Positions 7,059 through 16,174 of a stretch of DNA of 64,000 nt are shown here, piece after piece. The stretch comes from Chitinophagales bacterium (GTDB lineage Bacteria > Bacteroidota > Bacteroidia > Chitinophagales > Saprospiraceae), in contig JAAFJN010000012.1 of assembly GCA_013298845.1 (NCBI GenBank), forward strand, positions 62,001 to 126,000. The letters run 5' to 3'. Every line of letters starts with the position of its first letter. Positions within the stretch are counted from its first letter, which is position 1. The notes under the pieces were generated by a model. The model did not search any database, was not told the origin of the DNA, and was given only the letters and a program-made list of their open reading frames with translations. The position numbers and the translations under genes were made by a program.

Positions 7059-8141
7059 ATGTCTAACCTTGCACTCCGTCTCAAATCAGCCCGTGTGATG
7101 AACGGCTTAACCCTTGAATCGCTCGCCGAAAAAATGGAAAACGCGGTGAGCAAACAAGCAATCCAGCAATACGAAAGCGGTTCGCGCAATCCGGGCATGG
7201 ATGTCTTACGCGCCTTGTCCAAAGCCTTGAATGTTCGACCGGACTATTTTTTGAGGGAGGAATACTTGCCATTAGGGGATTTTAAATTCAGAAAACGCAG
7301 TAAATTGGGTCAAAAATGGGAAGATGCATTCACCGAGAAAGTACGGGATGCTTTAGAAAAATACTTCGACTTGGAAGAAATACTGAATGCCCGGCAGCAA
7401 TTTATCAAACCACCGAAACTTCCTGCAATATCATCCGAGCAGGATGCCGAAGATGCTGCCGATGCTTTTCGGGAGGCTTTTTCACTTGGCTCTGACCCTA
7501 TTATCAATGTATTGGAAATGCTCGAATCCATTGGCGTAAAAGTAGTGGCATTGGAAGAATTGCCGGATTTTGATGGTGTCTCAACTTGGGTTAGAGAAAC
7601 AATTCCGGTTGTTGTTGTCAACAAAAACCTGCTTGTCCCGACCCGTGAAGGAGAAAAAGCCAAACACGATCGCCTTCGTTTTACAGCCTTGCATGAACTG
7701 GCACATTTGATACTGGACATAAAAGATTGTACTGAAAAAGAGGAAGAAAAATACTGCCATATCTTTGCCGGGGCTGTTTTGTTACCCAAAAGTCGTATTG
7801 ATGAACATTTTGGCAAAATACATCGCCACCGCATTTATATGCAGGAGTTAATCAATGTGAAGGAGACTTATGGTATCTCCATCCGGGCCATCTTAATGCG
7901 GTTGCGGCGACATGACCGCATCAGCGACTATGATCTGAAAACTTTTTTTGCCATGCTCAATCGTACTTATGGTGCAAAAAACGAACCCGGCAATTGTCGT
8001 AATGTAGAAAAACCGTTCCGATTCGAACAATTGCTATATCGCGCCCTCGCAGAAGAAATAATCTCAGTTTCCAAAGCCGCTGAATTTTGGGGAGTATCGC
8101 TCTCCGATCTCAGAGCACACCTCTCAAAAATCATTCAATGA
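7059..8141 (+). CDS. XRE-family regulator with ImmA/IrrE metallopeptidase domain (antitoxin)
   Basis: 360 residues. Residues 1-66 are an XRE helix-turn-helix (LKSARVMNGLTLESLAEKM, then SKQAIQQYESGSRNPG). The middle and C-terminal part is an ImmA/IrrE zinc peptidase with HELAH at residues 212-216 and the later acidic helix EEEKYCHIFAGAVLLP. Such proteins repress their own operon and control a toxin encoded next to them. The downstream PIN gene starts inside this gene's stop (ATGA overlap), so the pair is translationally coupled. In contrast to the damaged copy at 4019, this one is complete. Confidence 0.9.
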   Translation: MSNLALRLKSARVMNGLTLESLAEKMENAVSKQAIQQYESGSRNPGMDVLRALSKALNVRPDYFLREEYLPLGDFKFRKRSKLGQKWEDAFTEKVRDALEKYFDLEEILNARQQFIKPPKLPAISSEQDAEDAADAFREAFSLGSDPIINVLEMLESIGVKVVALEELPDFDGVSTWVRETIPVVVVNKNLLVPTREGEKAKHDRLRFTALHELAHLILDIKDCTEKEEEKYCHIFAGAVLLPKSRIDEHFGKIHRHRIYMQELINVKETYGISIRAILMRLRRHDRISDYDLKTFFAMLNRTYGAKNEPGNCRNVEKPFRFEQLLYRALAEEIISVSKAAEFWGVSLSDLRAHLSKIIQ

Positions 8142-8629
8142 CTATATATGTCACGGATGCGAATATTTTTATTGACCTGATTTACGCGGGCCTGCTCGAT
8201 ATATTCCCCCTGACTGATATGAAACTGGTCACCACACTACTCATCATTGATGAGTTGGACTCTGATCAACAGGAGAAACTTCAGGCGTTGGTCGCACGGG
8301 AAATCTTAACAATAATGGATGTTGATCTGCCAGAAATTGTGATTCTAAACTTGCCTAATGGACTGTCGCTACCAGATAAATCTGTACTTTGTCTGGCAAT
8401 TCGCGAAAACAGCACACTGCTCTCAGGTGATGGCTTGGTCCGTCGGACAGCCGAGCAATTAGGGCTAAATGTATATGGCCTATTATGGCTGTTTGATGAA
8501 TTGGTCAATGCTGAACTCATGCCTCCAAAAACGGCAATTGAAAAACTAAAATTTTTGATCGAAGAAAAAGGGAGCAGGCAACCCTCATCCGAATGTGAAA
8601 AACGGTTTGAAAAATGGAAAAAGCAATAA
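8138..8629 (+). CDS. PIN-domain ribonuclease toxin
   Basis: 163 residues from ATG 8138; an upstream extension to 8087 would run into the preceding gene and is not family-like. The PIN acidic residues are present: Asp7 in VTDANIFIDL, Glu39 in IIDEL, Asp80 in SLPDKSVL and Asp98 in LSGDGLVRR. PIN toxins cut tRNA, rRNA or mRNA with a bound metal ion. The unusual feature is the antitoxin: an XRE-ImmA protein in place of a short VapB type. The C-terminal 35 residues are charged and probably unstructured. Confidence 0.88.
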   Translation: MTIYVTDANIFIDLIYAGLLDIFPLTDMKLVTTLLIIDELDSDQQEKLQALVAREILTIMDVDLPEIVILNLPNGLSLPDKSVLCLAIRENSTLLSGDGLVRRTAEQLGLNVYGLLWLFDELVNAELMPPKTAIEKLKFLIEEKGSRQPSSECEKRFEKWKKQ

Positions 8630-8643
8630 CTAACTTCTAACCC

Positions 8644-9267
8644 ATGAAAGGCTTAGTCTATATCCTCACCAATCCCGCCATGCCGGGTATTGTTAAAATT
8701 GGCCTCACGGCACGGGGCGACATGAAACAACGCCTGAACGAACTCTTCACCACGGGCGTGCCGGTGCCGTTTGATTGTGTTTTTGCCTGCGAAGTGGATA
8801 ATTGCGCCGACGTGGAACGCGCCCTGCACATCGCTTTTGGGCCGTACCGCATCAATCCCAGGCGGGAATTTTTTAAAATTGAAGTAGAGCAACCCCTGGC
8901 CATCCTGAAACTATTTGAGAAAAAGGAGGTTACCCAGGAGGTTAATCGGGAATTGGACAGCAGCAGCACCGAAATGGATCGGCAGGCGGGCGAAAAACTC
9001 CAACGGCAGCGGCGCCCACCGCTGGATTTCCATTTGATGGGTATTCCCGATGGGTCCGCCTTAACCTACTTGGGCGACGAATCCGGGACAACGGCCACGG
9101 TGTGTTCTAACAAAAAAGTCCGTTATAACGACCAGGAAAAGTCGCTTACACAATTGACGAGCGAACTCATGGGCCTCGATTACAGTATTCAGCCAACGCC
9201 CCATTGGGCGTATCAGGGCCGCACCTTGCTGGATATTTATAACGAAATATATTCTGATAATCTGTAA
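8644..9267 (+). CDS. GIY-YIG (T5orf172-type) nuclease with C-terminal DNA-recognition-like domain
   Basis: 207 residues. Residues 1-80 match the T5orf172/GIY-YIG type: YILTNPAMPGIVKIGLT, GVPVPFDCVFACEV, a Glu in VERALHIAFG and RREFFKIE. Residues 120-207 form a second domain (ATVCSNKKVRYND, SLTQLTSELMG, PHWAYQGRTLLDIYNE) whose layout recalls DUF4357 or modified-base-reading domains; this is inference. It follows the PIN gene after 14 bases and may belong to the same operon. Its last 74 coding bases (9172-9245) are duplicated at 4715-4788. Confidence 0.8.
   Translation: MKGLVYILTNPAMPGIVKIGLTARGDMKQRLNELFTTGVPVPFDCVFACEVDNCADVERALHIAFGPYRINPRREFFKIEVEQPLAILKLFEKKEVTQEVNRELDSSSTEMDRQAGEKLQRQRRPPLDFHLMGIPDGSALTYLGDESGTTATVCSNKKVRYNDQEKSLTQLTSELMGLDYSIQPTPHWAYQGRTLLDIYNEIYSDNL
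9172..9245 (+). repeat. 74-bp direct repeat, copy 2
   Basis: Identical to 4715-4788; inside the 3' end of the GIY-YIG gene. Confidence 0.85.
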
Positions 9268-9449
9268 ATCTGTATGCCCGCCCACGCCTCCGCCCACAAC
9301 ATCGTCACCTTCAAAAAATTATTCACCGACCCGACGTATAAAGATCTCGCCCACGGGATGCGGTGTTGACGCAATGGGTTAGGGATAATCGGGCGGTGTT
9401 TTTGGGGTGAATTTGGCCGGGGTTTGGCGCACGGCCGGGTCGCCGCCGC

Positions 9450-9477
9450 GTAGAGACGCACGGCCGTGCGTCTCTAC
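9450..9477. repeat. 28-bp perfect palindrome
   Basis: GTAGAGACGCACGG followed by its exact reverse complement. Palindromes starting GTAGAGACG are widespread intergenic repeats in several phyla. It lies in the 9268-9716 gap, which otherwise has the GTTCG tract and no gene I can support. Confidence 0.8.
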
Positions 9478-9520
9478 ATGGTAACGGTTATCAATATGGT
9501 GGGCAATCAATGCGATCTGT

Positions 9521-9639
9521 AATTCGGTATTCGGCGTTGTCGGCGTTGTCGGTGTTCGGCGTTCGGTGTTCGGTGTTCGGTGTTCGGTGTTCGACACCTC
9601 GGTGTTCGATGTTCGACACCTCGGTGTTCAATGTTCGAT
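9521..9639 (+). repeat. GTTCGGT-type tandem tract
   Basis: Degenerate head-to-tail units of about 7-9 bases (GGTGTTC, CGGCGTT, GACACCTCG). The same vocabulary recurs inside and after the inverted-repeat element at 48473. Confidence 0.75.
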
Positions 9640-9716
9640 ACTTACAAAACGCCCTCGTTTTATTTTAGATAACAAGCCCCCCTACTTAACTTTCCACCCT
9701 ACCTTTACCCCCCATT

Positions 9717-10079
9717 ATGCACATCCTCAACAATTCCCTGCTGCTCATCCATCCCCGGCAACCCATGCTCGACTGGCTGAACGCACTCACCCCCGATGCA
9801 CCCATCAGCGGCGACCCCGACACCCTCGATATGGGTACCGCGTTCCTCCTCCACGACATCGAAAATGCCCGCGAAGCCGATGAATGGCTCCTCGAACACC
9901 TCGATATCGTGATGGAAGAAATTTTGTGCCAATGGTGGACCGATGAAGACGATTGGCCCGACCCAACGCCCGAAGTATTCGAGCAGTTTTTTTCCCGCCG
10001 TTTTGTGTCGTACGTCGTGGACAGCGAAATCAAACATTGGGACGAAGACGACGCGCCGGAGGAAACCCCTACGGCGTAA
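9717..10079 (+). CDS. Small acidic hypothetical protein
   Basis: 120 residues, very rich in Asp, Glu and Trp (for example ILCQWWTDEDDWPDP and KHWDEDDAPEETP). The start MHILNNSLLLIHPRQPMLDWLN resembles other short cytosolic hypothetical proteins of Bacteroidota, but I cannot name a family. No signal peptide or membrane segment. It converges with the serine hydrolase gene and overlaps its end by 11 bases. Confidence 0.7.
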   Translation: MHILNNSLLLIHPRQPMLDWLNALTPDAPISGDPDTLDMGTAFLLHDIENAREADEWLLEHLDIVMEEILCQWWTDEDDWPDPTPEVFEQFFSRRFVSYVVDSEIKHWDEDDAPEETPTA

Positions 10080-11619
10080 TTACCAGGCCCTTGGCGATTA
10101 TTTTTTTCGCGCGGTCGTTGCTGCGCGTGTATTCCAAATCAACGTTGCTGCGGTTAAACCGCAGTAAAAACAATTCGCTGTGCGGACTTTCGAGGTAACG
10201 CAACGTCAGTTCGAGCGTTTGTGGGTCGCGCCAACGGTAAGCGGCGGCGGTTTTGGACGGCGGCAACCCCACAAAATACCCTTTTACCAATTGCGTGAGC
10301 GCGGGCGGCGTTTTGGTGGTTTCGCCAAATACCCATTGACCCGCTCCAAAATCAAACGTGTAGATTTTGCCGTTGAATTCGATGGACGCGCGGCATTGGT
10401 CGCCCTTAAACGTCAGGCTCATCTGGCGGGTACTGAGTTCATTTTCCGAAAACCGAATGGTTTTGCCCGTTACACTTTTTTCAATGGTCGTGGGCGGGGT
10501 TTTGCCGGGTAAAGGCAAAGCAAACGCGGCGCTTTTTTGTTGCAAACGCTGGAGCGCTTTTTTGTTGGCGGGCAGTTTGGCCTCTTTGCGAATGGCCGGG
10601 TAAATGTATTTCCAAATGTAGTTGAAGGTTTCCTGCATGTTCGCCGTTTCGCTGGTCACGGCAATCACCGCGTCTTTGTCGGGCAAAACAAGAATGTATT
10701 GGCCGTACGCCCCGTCGCCCCGGTACGAGTTGTGCCGGCTGCGCCACATTTGGTAACAGTAGCCCTGCTCCCAGTCGCTGGAATCGCGTTTGGCTTTGGG
10801 CATTTCGGGGTGCTGCACAATTTTGAGGGTCGTGGCTTCTTCCACCCAGGCGGCGGGCAGAATTTGCTGGCCGTTCCATTGGCCTTTTTGCAGAAATAAT
10901 TGCCCAAATTTGGCCATATCTTCCGTTTTGAGGCGCAGGCCCCAGCCGCCCACATTCACGCCCGTGGGGTCTTCTTCCCAGTCCATCCCGCTGATGCCCA
11001 GGGGGGTAAACAGGCGGGGCTTGAGGTAATCAATTACTTTTTCGCCGGTTACTTTTTGCACAATGGCCGATAACACGTAGGTCGCCAGCGAATTGTACAA
11101 AAACGTGGTACCGGGTTTGTGCACAATGGGCGTGGACAAAAAAGCGCGTACCCAGTTGGAGTCGGTGCGGATATTGCCCGTGGGATCGGGGTCGTGGCCG
11201 GTGGACATGGTGAGCAGGTCTTTTACCCGCAGGGCGGCCAAATTCGGGCTGATTTCGGCGGGCAGGTCGTTGGGAAAAAACGAAATCACTTTGTCGTTCA
11301 CCGTGAGGCGTTTTTCACTTACGGCCAACCCAACGGCGGTAGCGGTAAAACTTTTGCTGCACGAATACATGGTGTGTACCAGATCGGGGCCGTAGGGTTT
11401 GGCCCAGGCTTCGGCCACTACTTTGCCGTGGCGCAACACCATGAGGCTGTGAATTTCGAAGTCGCTTTTTTCGGAGGCTTCCAAAAATTGCAAAATACCT
11501 TCGGAGGAAATGCCTTCCGCTTCGGGTGTGCTGCGCGGGAGGGAAAGGGGCTGCTGCGCCACCAAAAAGGTGTGCAACAACAAAAACAGGGTACTAAAGA
11601 GCGTCCGGTGTTGTAGCAT
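10069..11619 (-). CDS. Secreted serine hydrolase, beta-lactamase/penicillin-binding (class C) family
   Basis: 516 residues from ATG 11619-11617, which gives a normal signal peptide (hydrophobic core STLFLLLHTFLVAQQ); the longer frame upstream is not signal-like. The catalytic Ser-x-x-Lys is in YSCSKSFTA and the Tyr-x-Asn-like element in FLYNSLATYVLS; ACSTGHD-type glycine segments follow. The fold of residues 40-370 is the beta-lactamase superfamily used by esterases, D-aminopeptidases and 6-aminohexanoate hydrolases. A C-terminal domain of about 130 residues resembles the lipocalin-like extensions of such proteins. The substrate cannot be told from sequence. It is probably periplasmic. Confidence 0.85.
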   Translation of the reverse strand: MLQHRTLFSTLFLLLHTFLVAQQPLSLPRSTPEAEGISSEGILQFLEASEKSDFEIHSLMVLRHGKVVAEAWAKPYGPDLVHTMYSCSKSFTATAVGLAVSEKRLTVNDKVISFFPNDLPAEISPNLAALRVKDLLTMSTGHDPDPTGNIRTDSNWVRAFLSTPIVHKPGTTFLYNSLATYVLSAIVQKVTGEKVIDYLKPRLFTPLGISGMDWEEDPTGVNVGGWGLRLKTEDMAKFGQLFLQKGQWNGQQILPAAWVEEATTLKIVQHPEMPKAKRDSSDWEQGYCYQMWRSRHNSYRGDGAYGQYILVLPDKDAVIAVTSETANMQETFNYIWKYIYPAIRKEAKLPANKKALQRLQQKSAAFALPLPGKTPPTTIEKSVTGKTIRFSENELSTRQMSLTFKGDQCRASIEFNGKIYTFDFGAGQWVFGETTKTPPALTQLVKGYFVGLPPSKTAAAYRWRDPQTLELTLRYLESPHSELFLLRFNRSNVDLEYTRSNDRAKKIIAKGLVITP

Positions 11620-11663
11620 ATTTGTGTGTAAACTGGTGCCCCGACAACGCATCGGGCGCGTGC

Positions 11664-11671
11664 CAAAGGTA
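11664..11671 (-). promoter_or_regulatory. Putative -7 box (TACCTTTG) of the serine hydrolase gene
   Basis: TACCTTTG on the minus strand, 44 bases upstream of the ATG. The -33 position is T-rich but has no clean TTTG. Confidence 0.45.
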
Positions 11672-11776
11672 AATAGATTGTGGAATTTGAAAAACCTGCT
11701 TTCGGCAAAATCCCTCGCCCGCATTCACAACCTTTTTCGTTAAAAACAGTTAAAGTGGGTATCCATTCGATACTGT

Positions 11777-14023
11777 ATGCACACCCAACGAAATATTCTG
11801 CTCGGCGCTTATGCCGCCCTTGTTGCCCTAAGTATTTTTTTTGTTTTTCGGCTAAAATTCACGTTTGATTTTGAACAATTTTTCCCGCAGGGCGACCCCG
11901 ATTGGGAATTTTTTAAAGATTTTATCAAAGATTTTGAAAACGACGATAATTTCCTGCTCGTCGCCGTTGAACGCAAAGAAGGGGTGTTTGACAGTACTTT
12001 TTTGGCCAATTTCCACGATTTTACGCTAAAAGCCGGTGATTTGCCGCACGTTACGTCGGCGACTTCGCTCACCAAATTACAATTGCCGCTCAAAACGCCG
12101 TTTGGCATCACCGCCGTGCCCGTTATTCACATCGACGCGCCGGAGTTTTACGAAACGGACAAAAAAATGGTGTTGCAAGACAAACGTTTTGTCAACAATC
12201 TCATCTCCGAAGATGCGCAATCCATCGTGGTTTTTATCAAAACGGTGAATAAAACCACGCAGGAACAGGCCGAAGAAATTATGGCCCGGCTCAACGAACT
12301 AAAAGCCCAATACCCCTTCGATAATGTGTACATGTTGGGGCGCGCTTATTTCCAAAAAGAACTGGTGTGGATGCAGCAGCGCGAGGTAACGGTCTCTACG
12401 GTGGTGGCGGCTCTGCTCACGGCACTGATTATCTTTTTTATTTTCCGACGCTGGAAAACGGTGTTTATTTCCATGACGGGAATCGGGTTGGCGCTCTTGT
12501 TTTTTGTGGGTTTATTGAGCGCATTGGGCCGCGAACTGAACGTATTGGCGGCCTTGTACCCGGTGTTGATTTGTATTGTGGGCGTGGCCGATACGGTGCA
12601 TATTTCCTCCAAATACCTCGATGAACTCAAACGGGGCTTGTCGCCCACGGAGGCCATTCGGATCACGATGAAAGAAATTGGGCTGGCCACGTTTATCACC
12701 TGCGTCACAACGGCCATTGGTTTTGCGTCGCTGGTCACCAACCGCACGGTGCCCATTCAGGATTTTGGGATCAACGCGGCCATTGGCGTGGTGACGGCAT
12801 TTTTTGTGATTTACGGTTGGTTGTGGGCCATTTTGCCGCGTTTTCAAACGGATGACTTGATCAAAGAAACGCCCGAATACGCGTTTTGGGATCGTTTTAT
12901 GACGGCCAATTACCTTTTTACTTTAAAAAGAAAAAACCTGATTATCGGGACGGCCGTGGCGCTGGGCGTGCTCTGCCTGATCGGTATTTCTAAAATTAAT
13001 ACCAATTACCGCCTCAAATCGAATTTGCCCCGGGGCGAAAAAATCACTTCTGACTTTTTGTATTTTGAACGCCTGTTCTCCGGTTTCCGTCCGGTAGAAT
13101 TCGCGGTTTTTGCCCAAAATGGCCGCGACGCCGACGATTTTGAGGTACTGCAACAAATGGACAAACTGGAAACGCACCTGCGCGAAAATTATCCGCCCAT
13201 TAAAACGGTGGTGTCGGTGACGGATATTTACCGCAGTTTGCGCGCTATGAACTACGGCAACCGCCCCGAAGAATACCATTTGCCCGATAGTTTGGCCGAA
13301 TACGAGTCGTATAAACGCCTGGCCGAAAAAGTGCCCGGCGCGGCCTCGGAGGTGCTATTGAGCAAAGACCACAAAAAAGCCCGAATTGCCGTGCGTATGC
13401 TCGACGTGGGCCGCGATACGGTGGTGATGTACCAACAACAAATGGAAAAATGGTGGAAAGCCAACACCGATTCGACCATTGCGCAATTTAAAATTACCGG
13501 AACAGGACTGGTGCTGGACAAAAACTCCATGTACATCCGCGATAACATGCTGCAAGGCTTGATTCCTTCGGTGCTGATTGTGGCCCTGATTATGGCCTTT
13601 TTGTTCATGGATTGGCGTTTAGTGCTCATTTTCACCTTGCCCAACGTGTTCCCGCTGTTGTTTGCGGGGGCGATTATCGGTTTTTTGAACATTCCGCTCG
13701 AAGCGGGTATCGCTACGGTATTCAGCATCGTATTTGGTATCGCCACCGACGATACGATTCACTTTCTCAGCGCCTTCCGCATTTATCGGGGCAAGGGGCT
13801 AAAAGTGGAAGCGGCCCTGGAACAAACAATGGCCGAAACGGGCAAAGCCATGTGTCTCAGCAGTATTATTTTATTCAGTAGTTTTATGGTGTTGCTGTTT
13901 TCCATTCACCCGCCCTCGGTAGTCGTGGGTATTTTGGTGAGCGTTACACTGGTGGGTGCCTTGTTCTGCGACTTGCTGTTGGTCCCGATTATGGTACGCT
14001 GGCTGATTAAAGACAAGAGTTAG
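11777..14023 (+). CDS. RND superfamily exporter (MMPL/HAE3-like)
   Basis: 748 residues, inner-membrane. One transmembrane helix at the start, a periplasmic loop of about 180 residues, five helices (AALLTALIIFFIF onwards), a second large loop and another five-helix bundle ending at LLLVPIMVRWL. Charged residues within helices (ADTVHISSKYLDEL in the first half, ATDDTIHFLSAFR in the second) are the proton-relay positions of this group. Length and two-fold symmetry fit the HAE3/hopanoid-type RND family, which moves lipids or hydrophobic molecules. No outer-membrane or adaptor partner is adjacent. Cargo unknown. Confidence 0.85.
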   Translation: MHTQRNILLGAYAALVALSIFFVFRLKFTFDFEQFFPQGDPDWEFFKDFIKDFENDDNFLLVAVERKEGVFDSTFLANFHDFTLKAGDLPHVTSATSLTKLQLPLKTPFGITAVPVIHIDAPEFYETDKKMVLQDKRFVNNLISEDAQSIVVFIKTVNKTTQEQAEEIMARLNELKAQYPFDNVYMLGRAYFQKELVWMQQREVTVSTVVAALLTALIIFFIFRRWKTVFISMTGIGLALLFFVGLLSALGRELNVLAALYPVLICIVGVADTVHISSKYLDELKRGLSPTEAIRITMKEIGLATFITCVTTAIGFASLVTNRTVPIQDFGINAAIGVVTAFFVIYGWLWAILPRFQTDDLIKETPEYAFWDRFMTANYLFTLKRKNLIIGTAVALGVLCLIGISKINTNYRLKSNLPRGEKITSDFLYFERLFSGFRPVEFAVFAQNGRDADDFEVLQQMDKLETHLRENYPPIKTVVSVTDIYRSLRAMNYGNRPEEYHLPDSLAEYESYKRLAEKVPGAASEVLLSKDHKKARIAVRMLDVGRDTVVMYQQQMEKWWKANTDSTIAQFKITGTGLVLDKNSMYIRDNMLQGLIPSVLIVALIMAFLFMDWRLVLIFTLPNVFPLLFAGAIIGFLNIPLEAGIATVFSIVFGIATDDTIHFLSAFRIYRGKGLKVEAALEQTMAETGKAMCLSSIILFSSFMVLLFSIHPPSVVVGILVSVTLVGALFCDLLLVPIMVRWLIKDKS

Positions 14024-14168
14024 AGTGATGAGAGATGAGTTAGGAGTGATGAGTTAGGACCAACTTCTAATATCTGCTATCATACATCATCAATCATATA
14101 TCAAAAACATACGGGCAAAACCCACAAAATTTCAAACACTCATCTCTCATCACTACTCTCTCACCACT
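14023..14168. repeat. Inverted-repeat element (GAGTGATGAG units)
   Basis: Left arm 14023-14058 (GAGTGATGAGAGATGAG type) and right arm 14137-14168 (CTCATCTCTCATCAC type) can pair across about 80 bases. It begins at the stop codon of the RND gene. The 14169-14341 segment after it holds nothing I recognise. Confidence 0.65.
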
Positions 14169-14341
14169 AAAAACGCATCGTTCGTCATTAAAAAGACGTC
14201 GTTTAATCATTTGGGGTTAGGGTAGAGAACACAAAGTCATAATATTGTAGTCGGTTATTAGTAAACGCAAATTTTCCTTTACATCTTCTTCGTTAGTTTA
14301 TAGTCACGGTCTTAGTGGCTTTCAATTGTAGAGCCACGTTA

Positions 14342-14503
14342 GAGCATGTCTAAATTTACATTTCTCGCCGATATGAAAGTCTTTTTTCTCCCGGTGGCGT
14401 TCCTTTTTTTCGCCGTAAATAGCCCATTACGACTCAAAAAAGAGCCTTGCCAGTAAAAAAAACCCAATTCATATCGTCAGAGAATGTAATTTTAGACATG
14501 CTC
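14342..14503. mobile_element. MITE-like element with 36-bp terminal inverted repeats
   Basis: Both ends begin GAGCATGTCTAAA and continue with TTACATT and CGATATGAA; about 30 of 36 bases agree. TTA flanks both ends as a possible 3-bp target duplication. No transposase frame inside its 162 bases. Probably mobilised by an IS of the DDE type elsewhere. It ends 35 bases before the T9SS cargo gene. Confidence 0.7.
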
Positions 14504-14538
14504 TTATTTGTCAAACTCATTTCAAACGTATTTCTATC

Positions 14539-16170
14539 ATGCGTAAACTACTCCTATTTTTAGGTCTGGCCCTTGGCCTGGCCGTTTCCGCTCAAACTGT
14601 CACTTTAAGTACCAACCGCGTACACACCGGACTTAGCAACAACGGTTTTCAATTTATTAATGGTTTTTCGCCGTTGGTCAACAACACCCCTTTGCCGCCG
14701 CTTACCGCCGAATCGGGTTTGTGGATGGGCGGGTATGCGCCCGACAGCACCTTACACTTGTCCATTGCTTACCAAGGGAAATCGGATTTTACGCCGGGTA
14801 CACAGGATGGTGCCGGACAGCCGACCAACTTGCTCGCGCAACGGGTTTGGAAAGTCACCAAAGCCGAAATTGACGCACACCAGGCCGATTTTAACGATAA
14901 TGGCGTGGTAGACAACCCGATTCCGGCCATTTTTGGGTGGCCCGGGCAGGGAAACGCTTTTTTCGCCGATCAAAACGGTGGTAACCAATTGCCCATTTCG
15001 CAGCAAGGTCTGGCTCCTTTTGTGGATATTGACGCTGATGCGCAATACGACCCTCAAAGCGGCGACCACCCGGCGGTGGAAATCCAGGGTTGTGCCCCCT
15101 TTACGGCCGATATAAAAGAAATGTACTGGTACGTGTACAACGGTGCCCACGGTTCAGTGTCGGCTACCAACGGCGCGGCGCTTAACGTGGAAGTACAGGT
15201 CACTCATTTTGTATTCGATTGCGCCGAAAACGCGCCCCTGGGCAATACCATTTTCACGGTGTATAAATTGATTAACCGCGAGGCTTTTCCGCTCGAAAAC
15301 TTTCGGATTGGGTTGTACAATACGTATTCCATTGGCAGTAATACGGACGATTTTGTGGGGGCCGATTTACCCAATTATCTCTTTTATGCCTACAACGGCG
15401 ACGGCGTAGATGCCAGTGCTTACGGCAATAATCCACCGGCTTTTGGTTTTGATATTTTACGGAATCCGTTTTTGGTAACGACCAATACGGTGGGTGAAGA
15501 TTCCATCGCCACGGTGCCCGTCGCGGTTGCTATTCCGTTTACGCCCGGTACAGCATTGGACAATATAGCCGCGTTTAACCTTTTGAATGGCCGCAACGCC
15601 GATGGTTCGGCGGCTTTGGACAATGGTTTGCCGTTCACGGGAAATCCGGGCATTGAAGGCGACCCCACCGAAATCACCGCCGGAAACGCGCCCGGTACTC
15701 GCGCTACACTCACCGGTTTTGGCGGATTTACGCTGGAACCCGGTGCCGTTAACGAGGTGATTTGCGCGCATTTTTACACCTTAAACCCGGGTCAGGGCAA
15801 TTTGGGCAACCAACAACTGCTGTATCCATTTGATTATGCTATTCAAGGTATTTTTGACAATTGCCTAACGGTCATTGAACCCAATGACGGCTGCACGCCC
15901 ATACCAACGATTGTATCGGACCCCGGTGAGATCGTCGAGATCAGTACCTTTCCTAATCCCACGACCGATACCTGGACCGTAACGGCCCGCGAAAACATCC
16001 AATCGGTCACCATTTCGGATGTGCAGGGCCAGGTGTTGGTGCAACTGGCTGATATTGGTCAGTTCTCCGCCAGTGTTTCGCTGGGAAAATGGGCCACGGG
16101 GCTGTATTTTGCCACCATCACCACCCAATCGGGGGCGGTAGTGGTAAAAAAAGTGGAGGTCGTGCGGTAA
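14539..16170 (+). CDS. Secreted protein with T9SS type A sorting domain
   Basis: 543 residues. An N-terminal signal peptide (MRKLLLFLGLALGLAVSAQ) is followed by about 430 residues with many Asn, Gly and Asp and no family I recognise; it has repeated short beta-type stretches. The last 75 residues (TFPNPTTDTWTV, VTISDVQGQVL, GLYFATITTQSG, VVKKVEVV) are the type A C-terminal domain that directs export through the type IX system and surface attachment. So the mature part works outside the cell; its role is unknown. A MITE lies in the promoter region and may affect expression. Confidence 0.85.
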   Translation: MRKLLLFLGLALGLAVSAQTVTLSTNRVHTGLSNNGFQFINGFSPLVNNTPLPPLTAESGLWMGGYAPDSTLHLSIAYQGKSDFTPGTQDGAGQPTNLLAQRVWKVTKAEIDAHQADFNDNGVVDNPIPAIFGWPGQGNAFFADQNGGNQLPISQQGLAPFVDIDADAQYDPQSGDHPAVEIQGCAPFTADIKEMYWYVYNGAHGSVSATNGAALNVEVQVTHFVFDCAENAPLGNTIFTVYKLINREAFPLENFRIGLYNTYSIGSNTDDFVGADLPNYLFYAYNGDGVDASAYGNNPPAFGFDILRNPFLVTTNTVGEDSIATVPVAVAIPFTPGTALDNIAAFNLLNGRNADGSAALDNGLPFTGNPGIEGDPTEITAGNAPGTRATLTGFGGFTLEPGAVNEVICAHFYTLNPGQGNLGNQQLLYPFDYAIQGIFDNCLTVIEPNDGCTPIPTIVSDPGEIVEISTFPNPTTDTWTVTARENIQSVTISDVQGQVLVQLADIGQFSASVSLGKWATGLYFATITTQSGAVVVKKVEVVR

Positions 16171-16174
16171 TTGT

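Noticed and set aside
9274-9369. 31-codon frame after the GIY-YIG gene
   Set aside because: Composition is protein-like (FKKLFTDPTYKDLAHG), possibly the remains of a gene, but too short and unsupported to call.
9566-9883. 105-codon frame starting in the GTTCG tract
   Set aside because: The N-terminal part is translated tandem repeat, and the rest overlaps the 9717 gene in another frame.
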